Origin: Acidovorax sp. CCYZU-2555
GTDB taxonomy: Bacteria > Pseudomonadota > Gammaproteobacteria > Burkholderiales > Burkholderiaceae_C
Reading direction: 5' to 3'
Assembly: GCF_018413525.1 (NCBI RefSeq)
Contig: NZ_JAHCDD010000043.1
Coordinates: 1 to 49,768 of the forward strand
DNA length: 49,768 bases
Part shown: positions 24,431 to 32,384 of the stretch, piece by piece
Layout: every line of letters begins with the position of its first letter
Position numbering within the stretch: position 1 is the first letter of the stretch
Program-made: the position numbers and the translations under genes
Notes under the pieces: model-generated
Database searches by the model: none
What the model was told of the DNA's origin: nothing
What the model saw: the letters and a program-made list of their open reading frames with translations, nothing else

Positions 24431-25213
24431 TCAGCGCCGCGCGGGCAGGCGCGGCAAGGCCACCCATTGCCCGTCGATGGCGCGCACCTGGATGCGCTCG
24501 TCGAACACCTGTTCGAGCGCGCGATGCGTCGCGGCATGGGCGCAGTCGCCCTGGTGCAGCACGCGGCCCTCGGCGATCACCACCAGCTCCTGCGACTGCA
24601 GCGCCATCGAGATTTCATGCAGCACGCTGACCACGGTCGTGCCCTGGGCCACGAGTTCCTGCACGCACTGCAGCCAGTCGGTCTGGTGCGGCGGGTCGAG
24701 ATTGGCCAGGGGTTCGTCCATCAGCAGCACCTGGGCCTGCACGGCGAGCGCGCGCGCCAGCAGCACGCGCTGGCGCTCGCCGCCCGAAAGCTGACCCAGG
24801 CTGCGCGTGCGCCAGTCCCAGCTCTGCGTGCGGCGCAGCGCCTGCTCCACGGCCGCGTGGTCCAGCGCCGACGGCGCGCCCAGCCAGGGCTGGTGCGGCA
24901 GCCGGCCCAGCATCGCGACGTCGTAGACCGACATGTCGTTGGCGGTCGCCTGATTCTGGCCCAGCCAGGCCAGCGTGCGTGCACGCGCGCGGCCGGGCCA
25001 ACCGTGCAGTTCACGGCCTTGCAGCAGCACCCTGCCCTGTTCGTGGCCCATGCCCGCGAGCGCGCGCAGCAGCGTCGATTTGCCCGCGCCGTTCGGCCCG
25101 ACCACGCTGGTCCAGCGCCCCGCGGGCAAACGCAGCGACAGGTCATGCAATACCTGCTGGCCACCCAGCGACACGCACAGGTTTTCGGCTTCAAGCGCCC
25201 AGGCTTGCGTCAT
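24431..25213 (-). CDS. btuD: Cobalamin ABC transporter ATP-binding protein (BtuD, system 2)
   Basis: The 260-residue ATPase has Walker A VVGPNGAGKSTLLRALAGMG, Q-loop text LAWLGQNQATANDMSVYDVA, signature LSGGERQRVLLARALA, Walker B VLLMDEPLANLD and switch His VLHEISMA. The ATG at 25213 overlaps the permease stop as ATGA; a long in-frame extension upstream lies antisense-like over the permease and is rejected. It belongs to the BtuFCD importer encoded in the cob operon. Confidence 0.94.
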   Translation of the reverse strand: MTQAWALEAENLCVSLGGQQVLHDLSLRLPAGRWTSVVGPNGAGKSTLLRALAGMGHEQGRVLLQGRELHGWPGRARARTLAWLGQNQATANDMSVYDVAMLGRLPHQPWLGAPSALDHAAVEQALRRTQSWDWRTRSLGQLSGGERQRVLLARALAVQAQVLLMDEPLANLDPPHQTDWLQCVQELVAQGTTVVSVLHEISMALQSQELVVIAEGRVLHQGDCAHAATHRALEQVFDERIQVRAIDGQWVALPRLPARR

Positions 25214-26226
25214 GAAAGCTCCTGCACATTGCGCCGGTGCATCAGCCACAGCAGATAGGTGCCGCCGAGCACGGCCGTGAGCACGCCCACGGGCAGTTCC
25301 TGGGGAGCGATCAGCCAGCGCGCGAGCAGGTCGGCGCCCAGCAACAGCACCGCGCCCATGCCAGCGCTCAAAAGCAGCAGCCAGCCGTGCATTGCGCGCA
25401 CCAGCGAGCGCACCAGATGCGGTGCGGCCAGACCGACGAAAGCGATCAGCCCGGTCTGGGCCACGGCCGTGCCCGTCGCCAGCGCCATCACGACGATCAG
25501 CAGCATGCGCAGCGGCGCCAGCGGCATGCCCAGGCTCAGCGCCGTGGCCTCGCCCAGCGCCAGGCCGTCGAGCACGCGGCTCAGCGACCAGGCGACGAGC
25601 ACCACCAGCGCCAGCACCGCGGCCATCAGCGCGCATGCACCCCAGCCGACAAACGAGGTGCTGCCCAGCATGAACGATTGCATGGCCTGCATGATTTCGG
25701 GCGACAGCATCAACACCATGGACGACGCCGCGCCCAGCACCACGCCCACCACCACGCCCGCGAGCAGCAGGCGCAAGGTGTTGTGCGCGCCCTTGGCGAG
25801 CAGCAGCGTCAGCAGCACCGCGCCCACGGCGCCGGCAAACGCCGCGCCCGTGATTCCCAGGCGCAGCAGGCCTTGCAGCGCGAACGGCGATGCGCCCAGC
25901 GCGGCCATGGCCAGCGCCACGCCCAGCGAGGCGCCCGAAGCACTGCCCAGCAGATAGGGGTCGGCCAGCGGATTGCGGAACACGCCCTGGGCGACGGCGC
26001 CCGCGAGCCCCAGCAACGCGCCCGCGAGCCAGGCGCCCATGGTGCGCGGCAGGCGGATGTCGCGCACGATCTGCCAGGCCAGCGGGTCGGCGGTCTGCGG
26101 ATCCAGCAGATTCCAGACGCTTTCCCAACCCGTGCTGCCTATGCCCGCGCCCAGCAGCATCAGCAGCAGGCTGGCCAGCAGCAGCGCCAGCGCGAGCCAG
26201 GACGGGCGCAGCGGGTTGGCATTCAT
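25210..26226 (-). CDS. btuC: Cobalamin ABC transporter permease (BtuC, system 2)
   Basis: This 338-residue FecCD-family permease has about ten helices and the markers IRLPRTMGAWLAGALLGLAG, FRNPLADPYLLGSASGASLG and GLIAFVGLAAPHLVRSLVRA. It overlaps btuF by 4 bp on one side and btuD by 4 bp on the other. It is similar in layout to the permease at 3165-4172, so the chromosome carries two B12-type importers within 25 kb. Confidence 0.95.
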   Translation of the reverse strand: MNANPLRPSWLALALLLASLLLMLLGAGIGSTGWESVWNLLDPQTADPLAWQIVRDIRLPRTMGAWLAGALLGLAGAVAQGVFRNPLADPYLLGSASGASLGVALAMAALGASPFALQGLLRLGITGAAFAGAVGAVLLTLLLAKGAHNTLRLLLAGVVVGVVLGAASSMVLMLSPEIMQAMQSFMLGSTSFVGWGACALMAAVLALVVLVAWSLSRVLDGLALGEATALSLGMPLAPLRMLLIVVMALATGTAVAQTGLIAFVGLAAPHLVRSLVRAMHGWLLLLSAGMGAVLLLGADLLARWLIAPQELPVGVLTAVLGGTYLLWLMHRRNVQELS

Positions 26227-27143
26227 GGATAGACCTTTTGCACGCAGTCCGCCATTGCCATCGCGGCCTCGGCCATGCGCGGGCCGGGGCGTATCACCAG
26301 ATCGGCTTCGGCGCCCGCGAAGCGGCAGATGCGCCCGGCCTGCATGGCGCGCAGCGGCGACCAGCCGGGATAGGGTTCGCGGCTTTCACCGAGACTGCGT
26401 ACGCCGCCCATCAGCAGATCGGGATCGGCGCGCACCACGTATTCGGGATTGAGCCGCGGAAACGGCCCCAGCGCCGCGGGCACGATATTGACCAGGCCCA
26501 GCCGCGCCAGCGTCTCGCCGATGAAGGAATTTTCGCCCGCGGCAAACGGGCCGCGGCTGGCTTCGAAGTACACGCGCTGGCCGCGTGCCTGGGCCGGCAT
26601 GGCGCGCGCGGCCTGCTCCAGCCCGCGTTCTATGCGCGCCCAGATCGGCTCTGCGCCTTCGGGCCGCGCGAGCATGGCGGCCAGCGTGCGCAGCACGCCG
26701 TGCACTTCGGCATGGGTGCGCGGCTCGAGCGCGATCACCTTGAGGCCCAGCGCCTCCAGGCGCTGCACGGCGCGCGAAGCCACGGAAATCAGCACCACAT
26801 CGGGCCGCAAGGCCACCACGGCCTCGATATTCGGCTCCAGATTGCCGCCCAGGCGCGGCAGCTGGGCCAGCGCGGGCGGCCAGGTGGTGTAGCGGTCCAC
26901 GCCCACGATGCGATCACAGGCGCCCAGCGCGCAGACCGACTCGGCCAGCGACGGCAGCAGGCTCACGATGCGCTGCGGCGGCCCGGCCAACTGCACGGTC
27001 TTGCCGCGCGCGTCGGTCAGCGTGATGGCGGCTGCGGGCCCTGCCAGCGAGCCGGTCGCCCTGGCCAACAGCGGTGCAGCCAGTAGCGCCACCATCAGCA
27101 AAGCCGTCTTCATCAAGACATGTAAGCTGATTCCAGCCGTCAT
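26223..27143 (-). CDS. btuF: Cobalamin-binding periplasmic protein (BtuF, system 2)
   Basis: The product is about 306 residues with an N-terminal hydrophobic signal (MKTALLMVALLAAPLLARAT) and a class III binding fold: ITLTDARGKTVQLAGPPQRI, VSLLPSLAESVCALGACDRI, VGVDRYTTWPPALAQLPRLG and EAVVALRPDVVLIS. I chose the ATG at 27143 because it overlaps the cobU stop as ATGA; an internal ATG at 27116 directly precedes the signal peptide and is a good alternative. Confidence 0.92.
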   Translation of the reverse strand: MTAGISLHVLMKTALLMVALLAAPLLARATGSLAGPAAAITLTDARGKTVQLAGPPQRIVSLLPSLAESVCALGACDRIVGVDRYTTWPPALAQLPRLGGNLEPNIEAVVALRPDVVLISVASRAVQRLEALGLKVIALEPRTHAEVHGVLRTLAAMLARPEGAEPIWARIERGLEQAARAMPAQARGQRVYFEASRGPFAAGENSFIGETLARLGLVNIVPAALGPFPRLNPEYVVRADPDLLMGGVRSLGESREPYPGWSPLRAMQAGRICRFAGAEADLVIRPGPRMAEAAMAMADCVQKVYP

Positions 27144-27709
27144 ATCCCGCCCTTGAGCGCCAGCGGCAGGCCCGCGCACATCAGCGTCGCATGGCTGCAG
27201 GTCGCGGCCACGCGCTGGTTGAGAACGCCCAGCGCGTCGACAAATGCGCGCACTTCGCGGCCCAGCGGAATCACGCCCAGGCCGATTTCATTGCCGACGA
27301 TCACCACCGGGCCCTTGGCCTGGGCCAGCGCGGCGAGGAAGGCGTCGGCCTGCTCGGTCCAGGTCTGCGTTCCGGGCGCATGTTCGTTCATGGGCATCAT
27401 CCAGTTGGTGAGCCACATGGTGAGGCAGTCGATGACCAGCAGGCAGTCGGGCGCGCTGTGTTCGCGCAGCGCCGACGCCAGGTCCAGCGGCACTTCGATG
27501 GTGGCCAGGCCGGGAACGCGCGCGGCGCGGTCATGCTGATGGCGCGCGATGCGGGCCGCCATTTCGGCGTCATAGGCCTGGCCCGTGGCCAGCAGCCGGG
27601 CGCGGTGCGCGGGCGCCTGCGAGAGCCATTCCTGGGCCAGGTTTTCGGCGCGGCGCGACTTGCCGCTTTTCTGCCCGCCCAGAATCAACTCGCTGCGCGC
27701 TGTGGTCAT
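27140..27709 (-). CDS. cobU: Adenosylcobinamide kinase / adenosylcobinamide-phosphate guanylyltransferase
   Basis: This 189-residue bifunctional enzyme (CobP in Pseudomonas naming) phosphorylates adenosylcobinamide and adds GMP. It has the P-loop ELILGGQKSGKSRRAENLAQ, LLATGQAYDAEMAARIARHQ, CLLVIDCLTMWLTNWM and VVIVGNEIGLGVIPLGREVR. The start at 27709 overlaps the cobB stop as ATGA; a longer frame upstream is rejected. Confidence 0.96.
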   Translation of the reverse strand: MTTARSELILGGQKSGKSRRAENLAQEWLSQAPAHRARLLATGQAYDAEMAARIARHQHDRAARVPGLATIEVPLDLASALREHSAPDCLLVIDCLTMWLTNWMMPMNEHAPGTQTWTEQADAFLAALAQAKGPVVIVGNEIGLGVIPLGREVRAFVDALGVLNQRVAATCSHATLMCAGLPLALKGGI

Positions 27710-29112
27710 GCGTTCAACTCCCGGTCTTGCTGGTCGTTTTGCGCGCCCAGCAGCGCGGCGATGGCGCGCGGGTGCGAGGCGAACCAGGCATGGAAAAAAC
27801 TCGCGTGCAGGCTGCCATGGCGGTACAGCCACTCGCCATTGTCTGCGCCCGGCGCCTCATCGGGCCGGTGGCTGCGGCCCAGCGGCGTCGCCGCGCTGTC
27901 GAGCCGCGCGTAGTGAAAAGTATGGCCGCGCAGCGTGCCCCAGGGCGTGGTCAGTTGCTGCATTCCCAGGCCGGCCAGGCGCTTTTGCATTTGCGCCCTG
28001 CCCGGCATCAGCCCCCACAGCGGCGCCCAGCTGCCGTCGCCGGTGGTGATGCCTTCGCACAGCGCGAGCATTCCGCCGCACTCGGCCCAGATCGCCTTGC
28101 CCGCCTGCCAATGGGCCAGTATGTCGGCTTGCAGACCGGTGTGCGCCGCGAGCTGGGCCGCATGCAGTTCGGGATAGCCGCCGGGCAGCCACAGCGCGTC
28201 GCACGCGGGCAGGCGTTCGCCGGCCAGCGGCGAGAACACGCGCAGTTCGGCGCCCATCGCGCGCAGGCAGTCGAGGTTGGCCGGGTAGACAAAGCTGAAC
28301 GCGGCATCGTGTGCCACGGCAATCACGCGCCCCGCGAGCCACGGGCCCAGGGCCTGGGGCTGATCAGCCGCCGCCGCGGCTGCGGGCGGCGCGAATTCCA
28401 CTGCCCATTGCTGCCAGTCTTGCCAGCTGCGCTGGCCCAGCGGCGTCGCTGCGAGGGCATCGGCGGCTGCGTCCAGGCGCTGCATGCCGTCCTTGAGTTC
28501 GTGCGCCGCGACCAGGCCCAGATGGCGCTGGGGCAGCAGCGCCATCTGGGTGCCGGCATCGGCCGCGATGCGCTGCACCGCGCCCTGCCACAGGCTGTCT
28601 GCGTGCACTCCCGCCTGCAGCAGCTGCGCATGGCGCGCGCTGGCCACGCGGTTGGCGAGCACGCCGGCCCAGCGCAGGCCGGGCTGGAAATGCTGCAGGC
28701 CGAACGCCAGCGCGCCCAGCGTCGCCGACATGCCCGAAGCGTCGATCACGGCGAGCACCGGAATGTCCAGCAGCCGCGCGAGATCGGCGGCGCTGGGGCT
28801 GCCGTCGAACAGGCCCATCACGCCTTCGATCAGGATCAGATCGGCGGTCTGGGCCGCGGCATGCAGGCGCGCGCGCGCATCGGCCTCGCCCGTCATCCAC
28901 AGGTCCAGCGAATGCACGGGCGCGCCGCTGGCCAGCTGGTGCCAGTGCGGATCGAGATAGTCGGGGCCGCACTTGAAGACCTGCACGCGCCGGCCCTGGC
29001 GCGTGTGCAGGCGCGCGAGCCCGGCCGTGAGCGTGGTCTTGCCCTGGCCCGAGGCGGGCGCGGTGATCAGCAGCGCGGGGCAGCGAATGGGTTTCAAGGC
29101 GTGGGTGTCCAT
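27706..29112 (-). CDS. cobB: Cobyrinate a,c-diamide synthase (CobB/CbiA)
   Basis: The 468-residue glutamine-dependent enzyme amidates the a and c side chains of (hydrogeno)byrinic or cobyrinic acid. Markers are the P-loop LLITAPASGQGKTTLTAGLA, FKCGPDYLDPHWHQLASG, LIEGVMGLFDG, the GATase parts LWLPGGYPELHAAQLAAHTG and IWAECGGMLALCEGIT, and GHTFHYARLDS. It overlaps the receptor gene by 19 bp, longer than the other junctions, which implies tight translational coupling. Confidence 0.96.
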   Translation of the reverse strand: MDTHALKPIRCPALLITAPASGQGKTTLTAGLARLHTRQGRRVQVFKCGPDYLDPHWHQLASGAPVHSLDLWMTGEADARARLHAAAQTADLILIEGVMGLFDGSPSAADLARLLDIPVLAVIDASGMSATLGALAFGLQHFQPGLRWAGVLANRVASARHAQLLQAGVHADSLWQGAVQRIAADAGTQMALLPQRHLGLVAAHELKDGMQRLDAAADALAATPLGQRSWQDWQQWAVEFAPPAAAAAADQPQALGPWLAGRVIAVAHDAAFSFVYPANLDCLRAMGAELRVFSPLAGERLPACDALWLPGGYPELHAAQLAAHTGLQADILAHWQAGKAIWAECGGMLALCEGITTGDGSWAPLWGLMPGRAQMQKRLAGLGMQQLTTPWGTLRGHTFHYARLDSAATPLGRSHRPDEAPGADNGEWLYRHGSLHASFFHAWFASHPRAIAALLGAQNDQQDRELNA

Positions 29113-30956
29113 TGCAGGCTCACAAAGAAGCGCCGGCCTTCGGTGGCGTAGGTGGCGGCGGTTTCATAGCGTTTGTCGAACGCATTGTCCAGGCGCGCGC
29201 GCAGTTTCCAGTCGCGCGCCAGCGATTTGCTCGCCGAAAGATTCCACAGCGCATAGCCGCCCAGCACCTTGGTGTTCGCGGCGTCGTCGAAACGGCGTGC
29301 ACTCCACTGCACATCGGCGCCCCATTGCCAGCCCGCAATCTGGCGGCTCGCGCCCAGCGTGCCGAACTGCCGCGCGCGGCGCGTGAGGTACAGCCCCGTC
29401 GATGCGTCCTTGGCCGAATTGAAATCGAGCGATCCATGCCAGCGCACGCCCAGCGCCTGGGTCGCCGCGGCCAGCGTGAGGCCCTGGTATTCAGCCTGGG
29501 CAACGCTCACATAGCAGCCCAGCGAACTCGCGCAGCCGCGCGCGCCGACCTGGTACGACACCTGGTCGCTGATGCGGTTGCGGTAGGCAGTGGCCGAGAA
29601 TTCGTTGTGCTGCGCGCGATAGCGCGCTGCGAGTTCGACGTTGCGGCCGTTTTCGGGCGTCAGGCCGGCCGTGCCGTAGTTGCTGAAGCGCTGGTAGAGC
29701 GTGGGCGCGCGAAACGCCGTGGCGGCCGAAGCCGTCGCGCGCCATTGCGGCGTGAGGTCGTAGCCATAGGCCAGGCTGCCGGTCTGCTTGCCGCCGAACT
29801 CGCTGTCGCTGTCGTGGCGCAGCTGGGCCTGCAGATGCTGCTTGCCCGCATGCCACTGGTAGCCCAGCGCGAGCGCGTTCTGCGCGCGTTCGCGGTCCAC
29901 GGGCGCGTTCTGCAGCGCGTCTTCACGCCGCTCCAGCGTCGCCGAGAAAGTCTGCGCGCCCAGGCGCCACTGGTTCTGCCACGACAGCCCGCGCAACTGC
30001 GTGGTGCTCAGATAGGCCGTGGGCGTGGTTTCGTAGCGGTCTTCGGACGCATTGAGCGCCAGCACGCTGCTCCAGCGTTCGCTCCACTGCGCATTCCACT
30101 CGAGGCCCGCGGCATGCATGCGGTGCTTGCTGCGGTCATCGACGCCCGGCTTGGTGCTGTTGTCGTAGCCCGCGTCGATATCGCTGGCCAGCAGCGAAGC
30201 GCGCAGCTGGTGGCTGTCGTTGATGCGCCAGCCCAGCCGGGCCGCGCCCGACAGGCTCTTGTAGCCATCGCGGTCGGCGTTGCGGCTGGGGCGCACATCG
30301 AAGCCGTCGCTGCGCTCGCTGGCGATGTCGAGCGCATAGTCCCAGGCCTGGTCCGCGCCGCCCATGCCGCTGACGCCGGCCTGCAGCCGGCGTGTGCTGT
30401 TCGAGCCCAGGCCCAGGGACACCGAGGGCGCGAACGCCTGCTGCGCGCGGCGCGTGAAGATCTGCACCACGCCGCCGATCGCGTCGGAGCCGTAGATGGC
30501 CGCGGCCGGGCCGCGCAGCACTTCGATGCGATCGATCAGCGCCAGCGGAATGCTTTCCCAGGTAGCGCCGCCGCTGCCGCTTTGCGACGAAAAGCGTATG
30601 CCGTCGATATAGACCGCGGTATAGGCGGTGTCGGCGCCGCGCAGCATCAGATTGGTGGTGTTGCCCATGCCGCCGTTGCGCACCATCTGGATGCCGGGAA
30701 CGCGCGCCAGCACGTCGGCCAGGCCGCTCGCACCGCTGGCCTCTATGGCCGCACGGTCGATGACCGACAGGTCGGCGAGCAGCTGCTGCGCGGACTGCGG
30801 CGCACGCGCGGCCGTGACCACGGTCGTCGGCGCCTGGTTTTCCGCCAACGGCTGGGCCTGGGCGCCAGCAGCGCAAAGAGCCAGGGCCAGGGCCCGAACA
30901 CAGGGGCGCGCCGCGATGGGCGCTGCCGCGCCAGAAGAAGGGTGAAACATGAACAT
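29094..30956 (-). CDS. btuB: TonB-dependent vitamin B12 receptor (BtuB, system 2)
   Basis: The 620-residue outer-membrane receptor matches BtuB length and wording: signal peptide (LALALCAAGAQAQ), TonB box region TTVVTAARAPQSAQQLLADL, plug with VLARVPGIQMVRNGGMGNTT, MLRGADTAYTAVYIDGIRF and VLRGPAAAIYGSDAIGGVVQ, and a C-terminal Trp-rich strand (FFVSLQWTPTP). It is the first gene after a cobalamin riboswitch. ATGs at 30956 and 30950 are both possible; neither has a strong ribosome site, which fits control of initiation by the hairpin just upstream. Confidence 0.95.
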   Translation of the reverse strand: MFMFHPSSGAAAPIAARPCVRALALALCAAGAQAQPLAENQAPTTVVTAARAPQSAQQLLADLSVIDRAAIEASGASGLADVLARVPGIQMVRNGGMGNTTNLMLRGADTAYTAVYIDGIRFSSQSGSGGATWESIPLALIDRIEVLRGPAAAIYGSDAIGGVVQIFTRRAQQAFAPSVSLGLGSNSTRRLQAGVSGMGGADQAWDYALDIASERSDGFDVRPSRNADRDGYKSLSGAARLGWRINDSHQLRASLLASDIDAGYDNSTKPGVDDRSKHRMHAAGLEWNAQWSERWSSVLALNASEDRYETTPTAYLSTTQLRGLSWQNQWRLGAQTFSATLERREDALQNAPVDRERAQNALALGYQWHAGKQHLQAQLRHDSDSEFGGKQTGSLAYGYDLTPQWRATASAATAFRAPTLYQRFSNYGTAGLTPENGRNVELAARYRAQHNEFSATAYRNRISDQVSYQVGARGCASSLGCYVSVAQAEYQGLTLAAATQALGVRWHGSLDFNSAKDASTGLYLTRRARQFGTLGASRQIAGWQWGADVQWSARRFDDAANTKVLGGYALWNLSASKSLARDWKLRARLDNAFDKRYETAATYATEGRRFFVSLQWTPTP

Positions 30957-30975
30957 CAACGTGAAGGCACCCGGC

Positions 30976-30993
30976 GCCGACCTTCCCGTCGGC
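30976..30993 (-). promoter_or_regulatory. Hairpin between B12 aptamer and btuB start (candidate expression platform)
   Basis: GCCGAC and GTCGGC form a perfect 6-bp stem around a GGGAAG loop on the minus strand, 20 nt before the btuB start codons. The purine-rich loop is the closest thing to a ribosome site here. No T run follows, so translational control seems more likely than termination; this is inference. Confidence 0.45.
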
Positions 30994-31043
30994 TATGGGT
31001 CAAAGCAATCCCTGTCGCGGACGACGGCAGATCACACCTCGTT

Positions 31044-31250
31044 GGCCGGTATCCGGGCTGGGCGGAGCACACTCTTGCAAGCCTTCCCAGCGCAGCGCCA
31101 GTGGCAAGTAAAGAAGAGCCGAGCATCGAAAAAACACTCATCCGCTGACCGTTGCGGGGGCAGCGCAGGCACGGAACACGCACATCGCGATGATTCCTCC
31201 CTGCTTCCCGTTGAACTGCGCGCCTGAGAGCCAAACGTGCGAGCACCAAC
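31044..31250 (-). promoter_or_regulatory. Cobalamin riboswitch (system 2, cob operon)
   Basis: On the minus strand the landmarks appear in order: GGTGC at about 31247, AACGGGAAGCAGG, the B12-box core GCTGCCCCCGCAACGGT near 31150-31166, GCCACTGG, TGGGAAGGCTTGC, and AGCCCGGATACCGGCC at the 3' end. It lies about 90 nt upstream of btuB and should control the eleven-gene operon down to cobQ. The B12-box cores of the two riboswitches in this window are identical over 17 nt. Confidence 0.95.
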
Positions 31251-31376
31251 GGCGGCCATTGTATCCGTGCCGGTATCCGCATGCCGACGCAGCCATTTTG
31301 TAGGACTAAGGAGAATTTGAGGCCTTGGGCCGCAGCTTGGCTACTGTTTCTTACGCACACCCGAGCCCACAAGTTC

Positions 31377-31382
31377 TACAAT
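31377..31382 (+). promoter_or_regulatory. Probable -10 element of the zapB-zapA promoter
   Basis: TACAAT lies 10 bp before the zapB start codon. No good -35 hexamer is visible at 16-18 bp, and the transcript leader would be very short. The gap 31251-31392 between the divergent riboswitch and zapB holds nothing else I can identify. Confidence 0.4.
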
Positions 31383-31392
31383 CGGCAAGCCT

Positions 31393-31608
31393 ATGTCTGC
31401 CCAGTCACCCCTCGACCTTATTTCCGACCGCGTGGAGCGACTTCTGTTGCGCCACGAGGAGCTTCAGCGCACCAACGCCCTGCTCGCAGAGCAGGTCGCC
31501 GCGCTGACCCAGGAGCGCGATTCGCTGCGCTCGCGCCTGAGCGCCGCACGGGCGCGTGTCGACGCGCTGATCGAGCGCCTGCCCAGCAATGAAGGGGCCG
31601 GCATATGA
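31393..31608 (+). CDS. ZapB-like coiled-coil cell division protein
   Basis: The 71-residue protein is almost entirely a coiled coil (DLISDRVERLLLRHEELQRT, NALLAEQVAALTQERDSLRS). Its size, its heptads and its position directly before zapA match the ZapB-like proteins of betaproteobacteria, which link the FtsZ ring to other division proteins. Its stop overlaps the zapA start as ATGA. Confidence 0.85.
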   Translation: MSAQSPLDLISDRVERLLLRHEELQRTNALLAEQVAALTQERDSLRSRLSAARARVDALIERLPSNEGAGI

Positions 31609-31982
31609 AGCAGCTCGACGTCCAGATCCTGCACCAAAGCTATCTGCTGACCTGCCCCGAAGGCCACGAAGAGCGTTTGCTCGAAGCCGTGTCCCGCGTC
31701 AACGACACCATGGCCCGCATCCGCGATGCGGGCAAGGTGCGCTCGCGTGAACGCGTGGCCGTGCTCGCCGCGCTCAACATGGCTTTCGACATCGTGACCG
31801 CCGAGCGCGCTCCCGCGCCGGTCGCAGAGCCTGTCGAGCAGCCGGACGAGGCAGAAGAGGACCCCGAAGCAGCAGATGCCTGGGCCCAGGCCATGATCCA
31901 GCAACAGGCCGACGCCCAGCGCATCGTCGCCCTGCTCGAGCGCCTCGACCAGGCGCTCGAGACCGACGCACAATTGCTGTAA
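31605..31982 (+). CDS. zapA: Cell division protein ZapA
   Basis: The 125-residue protein has the ZapA domain: LDVQILHQSYLLTCPEGHEE, LEAVSRVNDTMARIRDAGKV and ERVAVLAALNMAFDIVTAE, followed by an acidic linker and a C-terminal coiled coil. ZapA binds and bundles FtsZ. The 6S RNA-like locus follows directly downstream, a synteny conserved in many proteobacteria. Confidence 0.94.
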   Translation: MKQLDVQILHQSYLLTCPEGHEERLLEAVSRVNDTMARIRDAGKVRSRERVAVLAALNMAFDIVTAERAPAPVAEPVEQPDEAEEDPEAADAWAQAMIQQQADAQRIVALLERLDQALETDAQLL

Positions 31983-32034
31983 AAAATTCTGCGGCTTGCG
32001 CCAGGATGCGCGCATCCGCACTACAATGAAACCG

Positions 32035-32245
32035 TCTGCGAATCTGCCGGGCTTTATATTTCCTTGAACCAATGCTCATTGAGCCCGGGCTTGGTACATC
32101 GCTTGATGAGCGTGATCGTCTCGCGTTAGATGAACCCAACGTCAAGCTGCCCTTGCCCCCCTGAACCCCGGTTCAGGATGCCGGTCCGGTGTTTCGCAGA
32201 CACCTATTCCAGTGCCAACCTTCAGGCTTGCACTCCATGTCTTCA
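32035..32245 (+). ncRNA. ssrS: 6S RNA-like locus (ssrS)
   Basis: The segment lies directly after zapA, the conserved 6S RNA position, and no ORF fits it. A TACAAT -10 element at 32023-32028 predicts a start near 32035. The RNA can fold as a long hairpin: the arm around 32081-32097 (GAGCCCGGGCUUGGUAC) pairs imperfectly with GUGCCAACCUUCAGGCUU near 32213-32230. An inner hairpin CCTGAACC/GGTTCAGG lies at 32161-32178. CCTTGAACC also occurs near the 5' side, as in known 6S RNAs. The ends are approximate. 6S RNA binds sigma70 RNA polymerase in stationary phase. Confidence 0.7.
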
Positions 32246-32248
32246 TAT

Positions 32249-32274
32249 CGTCCGCTTCGGCGGACTTTTTTTTG
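32249..32274 (+). terminator. Rho-independent terminator of the zapBA-6S transcript
   Basis: GTCCGC and GCGGAC pair around a TTCG-type loop and are followed by a run of eight T. It ends the region downstream of zapA and the 6S RNA-like locus. Confidence 0.9.
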
Positions 32275-32305
32275 CCTGTCGTATTCGTCTCTTGCGGCGA
32301 GCAAA

Positions 32306-32343
32306 CAAAAAAGCCGCAGCGCCCCTCAAGGGAACTGCGGCTT
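32306..32343 (-). terminator. Rho-independent terminator of the 191-aa secreted protein gene
   Basis: On the minus strand AAGCCGCAG pairs with CTGCGGCTT, with an inner CCCT-AGGG pairing, and a run of six T follows. It lies about 40 nt past the stop of the gene ending at 32385. Confidence 0.88.
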
Positions 32344-32384
32344 TGCTGCTTGGGCCATCAGCCCGCGGCGCTTGTCAGAGGCGT

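Noticed and set aside
29112..31148. Long plus-strand open frame opposite btuB and through the riboswitch
   Set aside because: It has low-complexity composition and crosses the B12 aptamer, which is strongly supported on the other strand.
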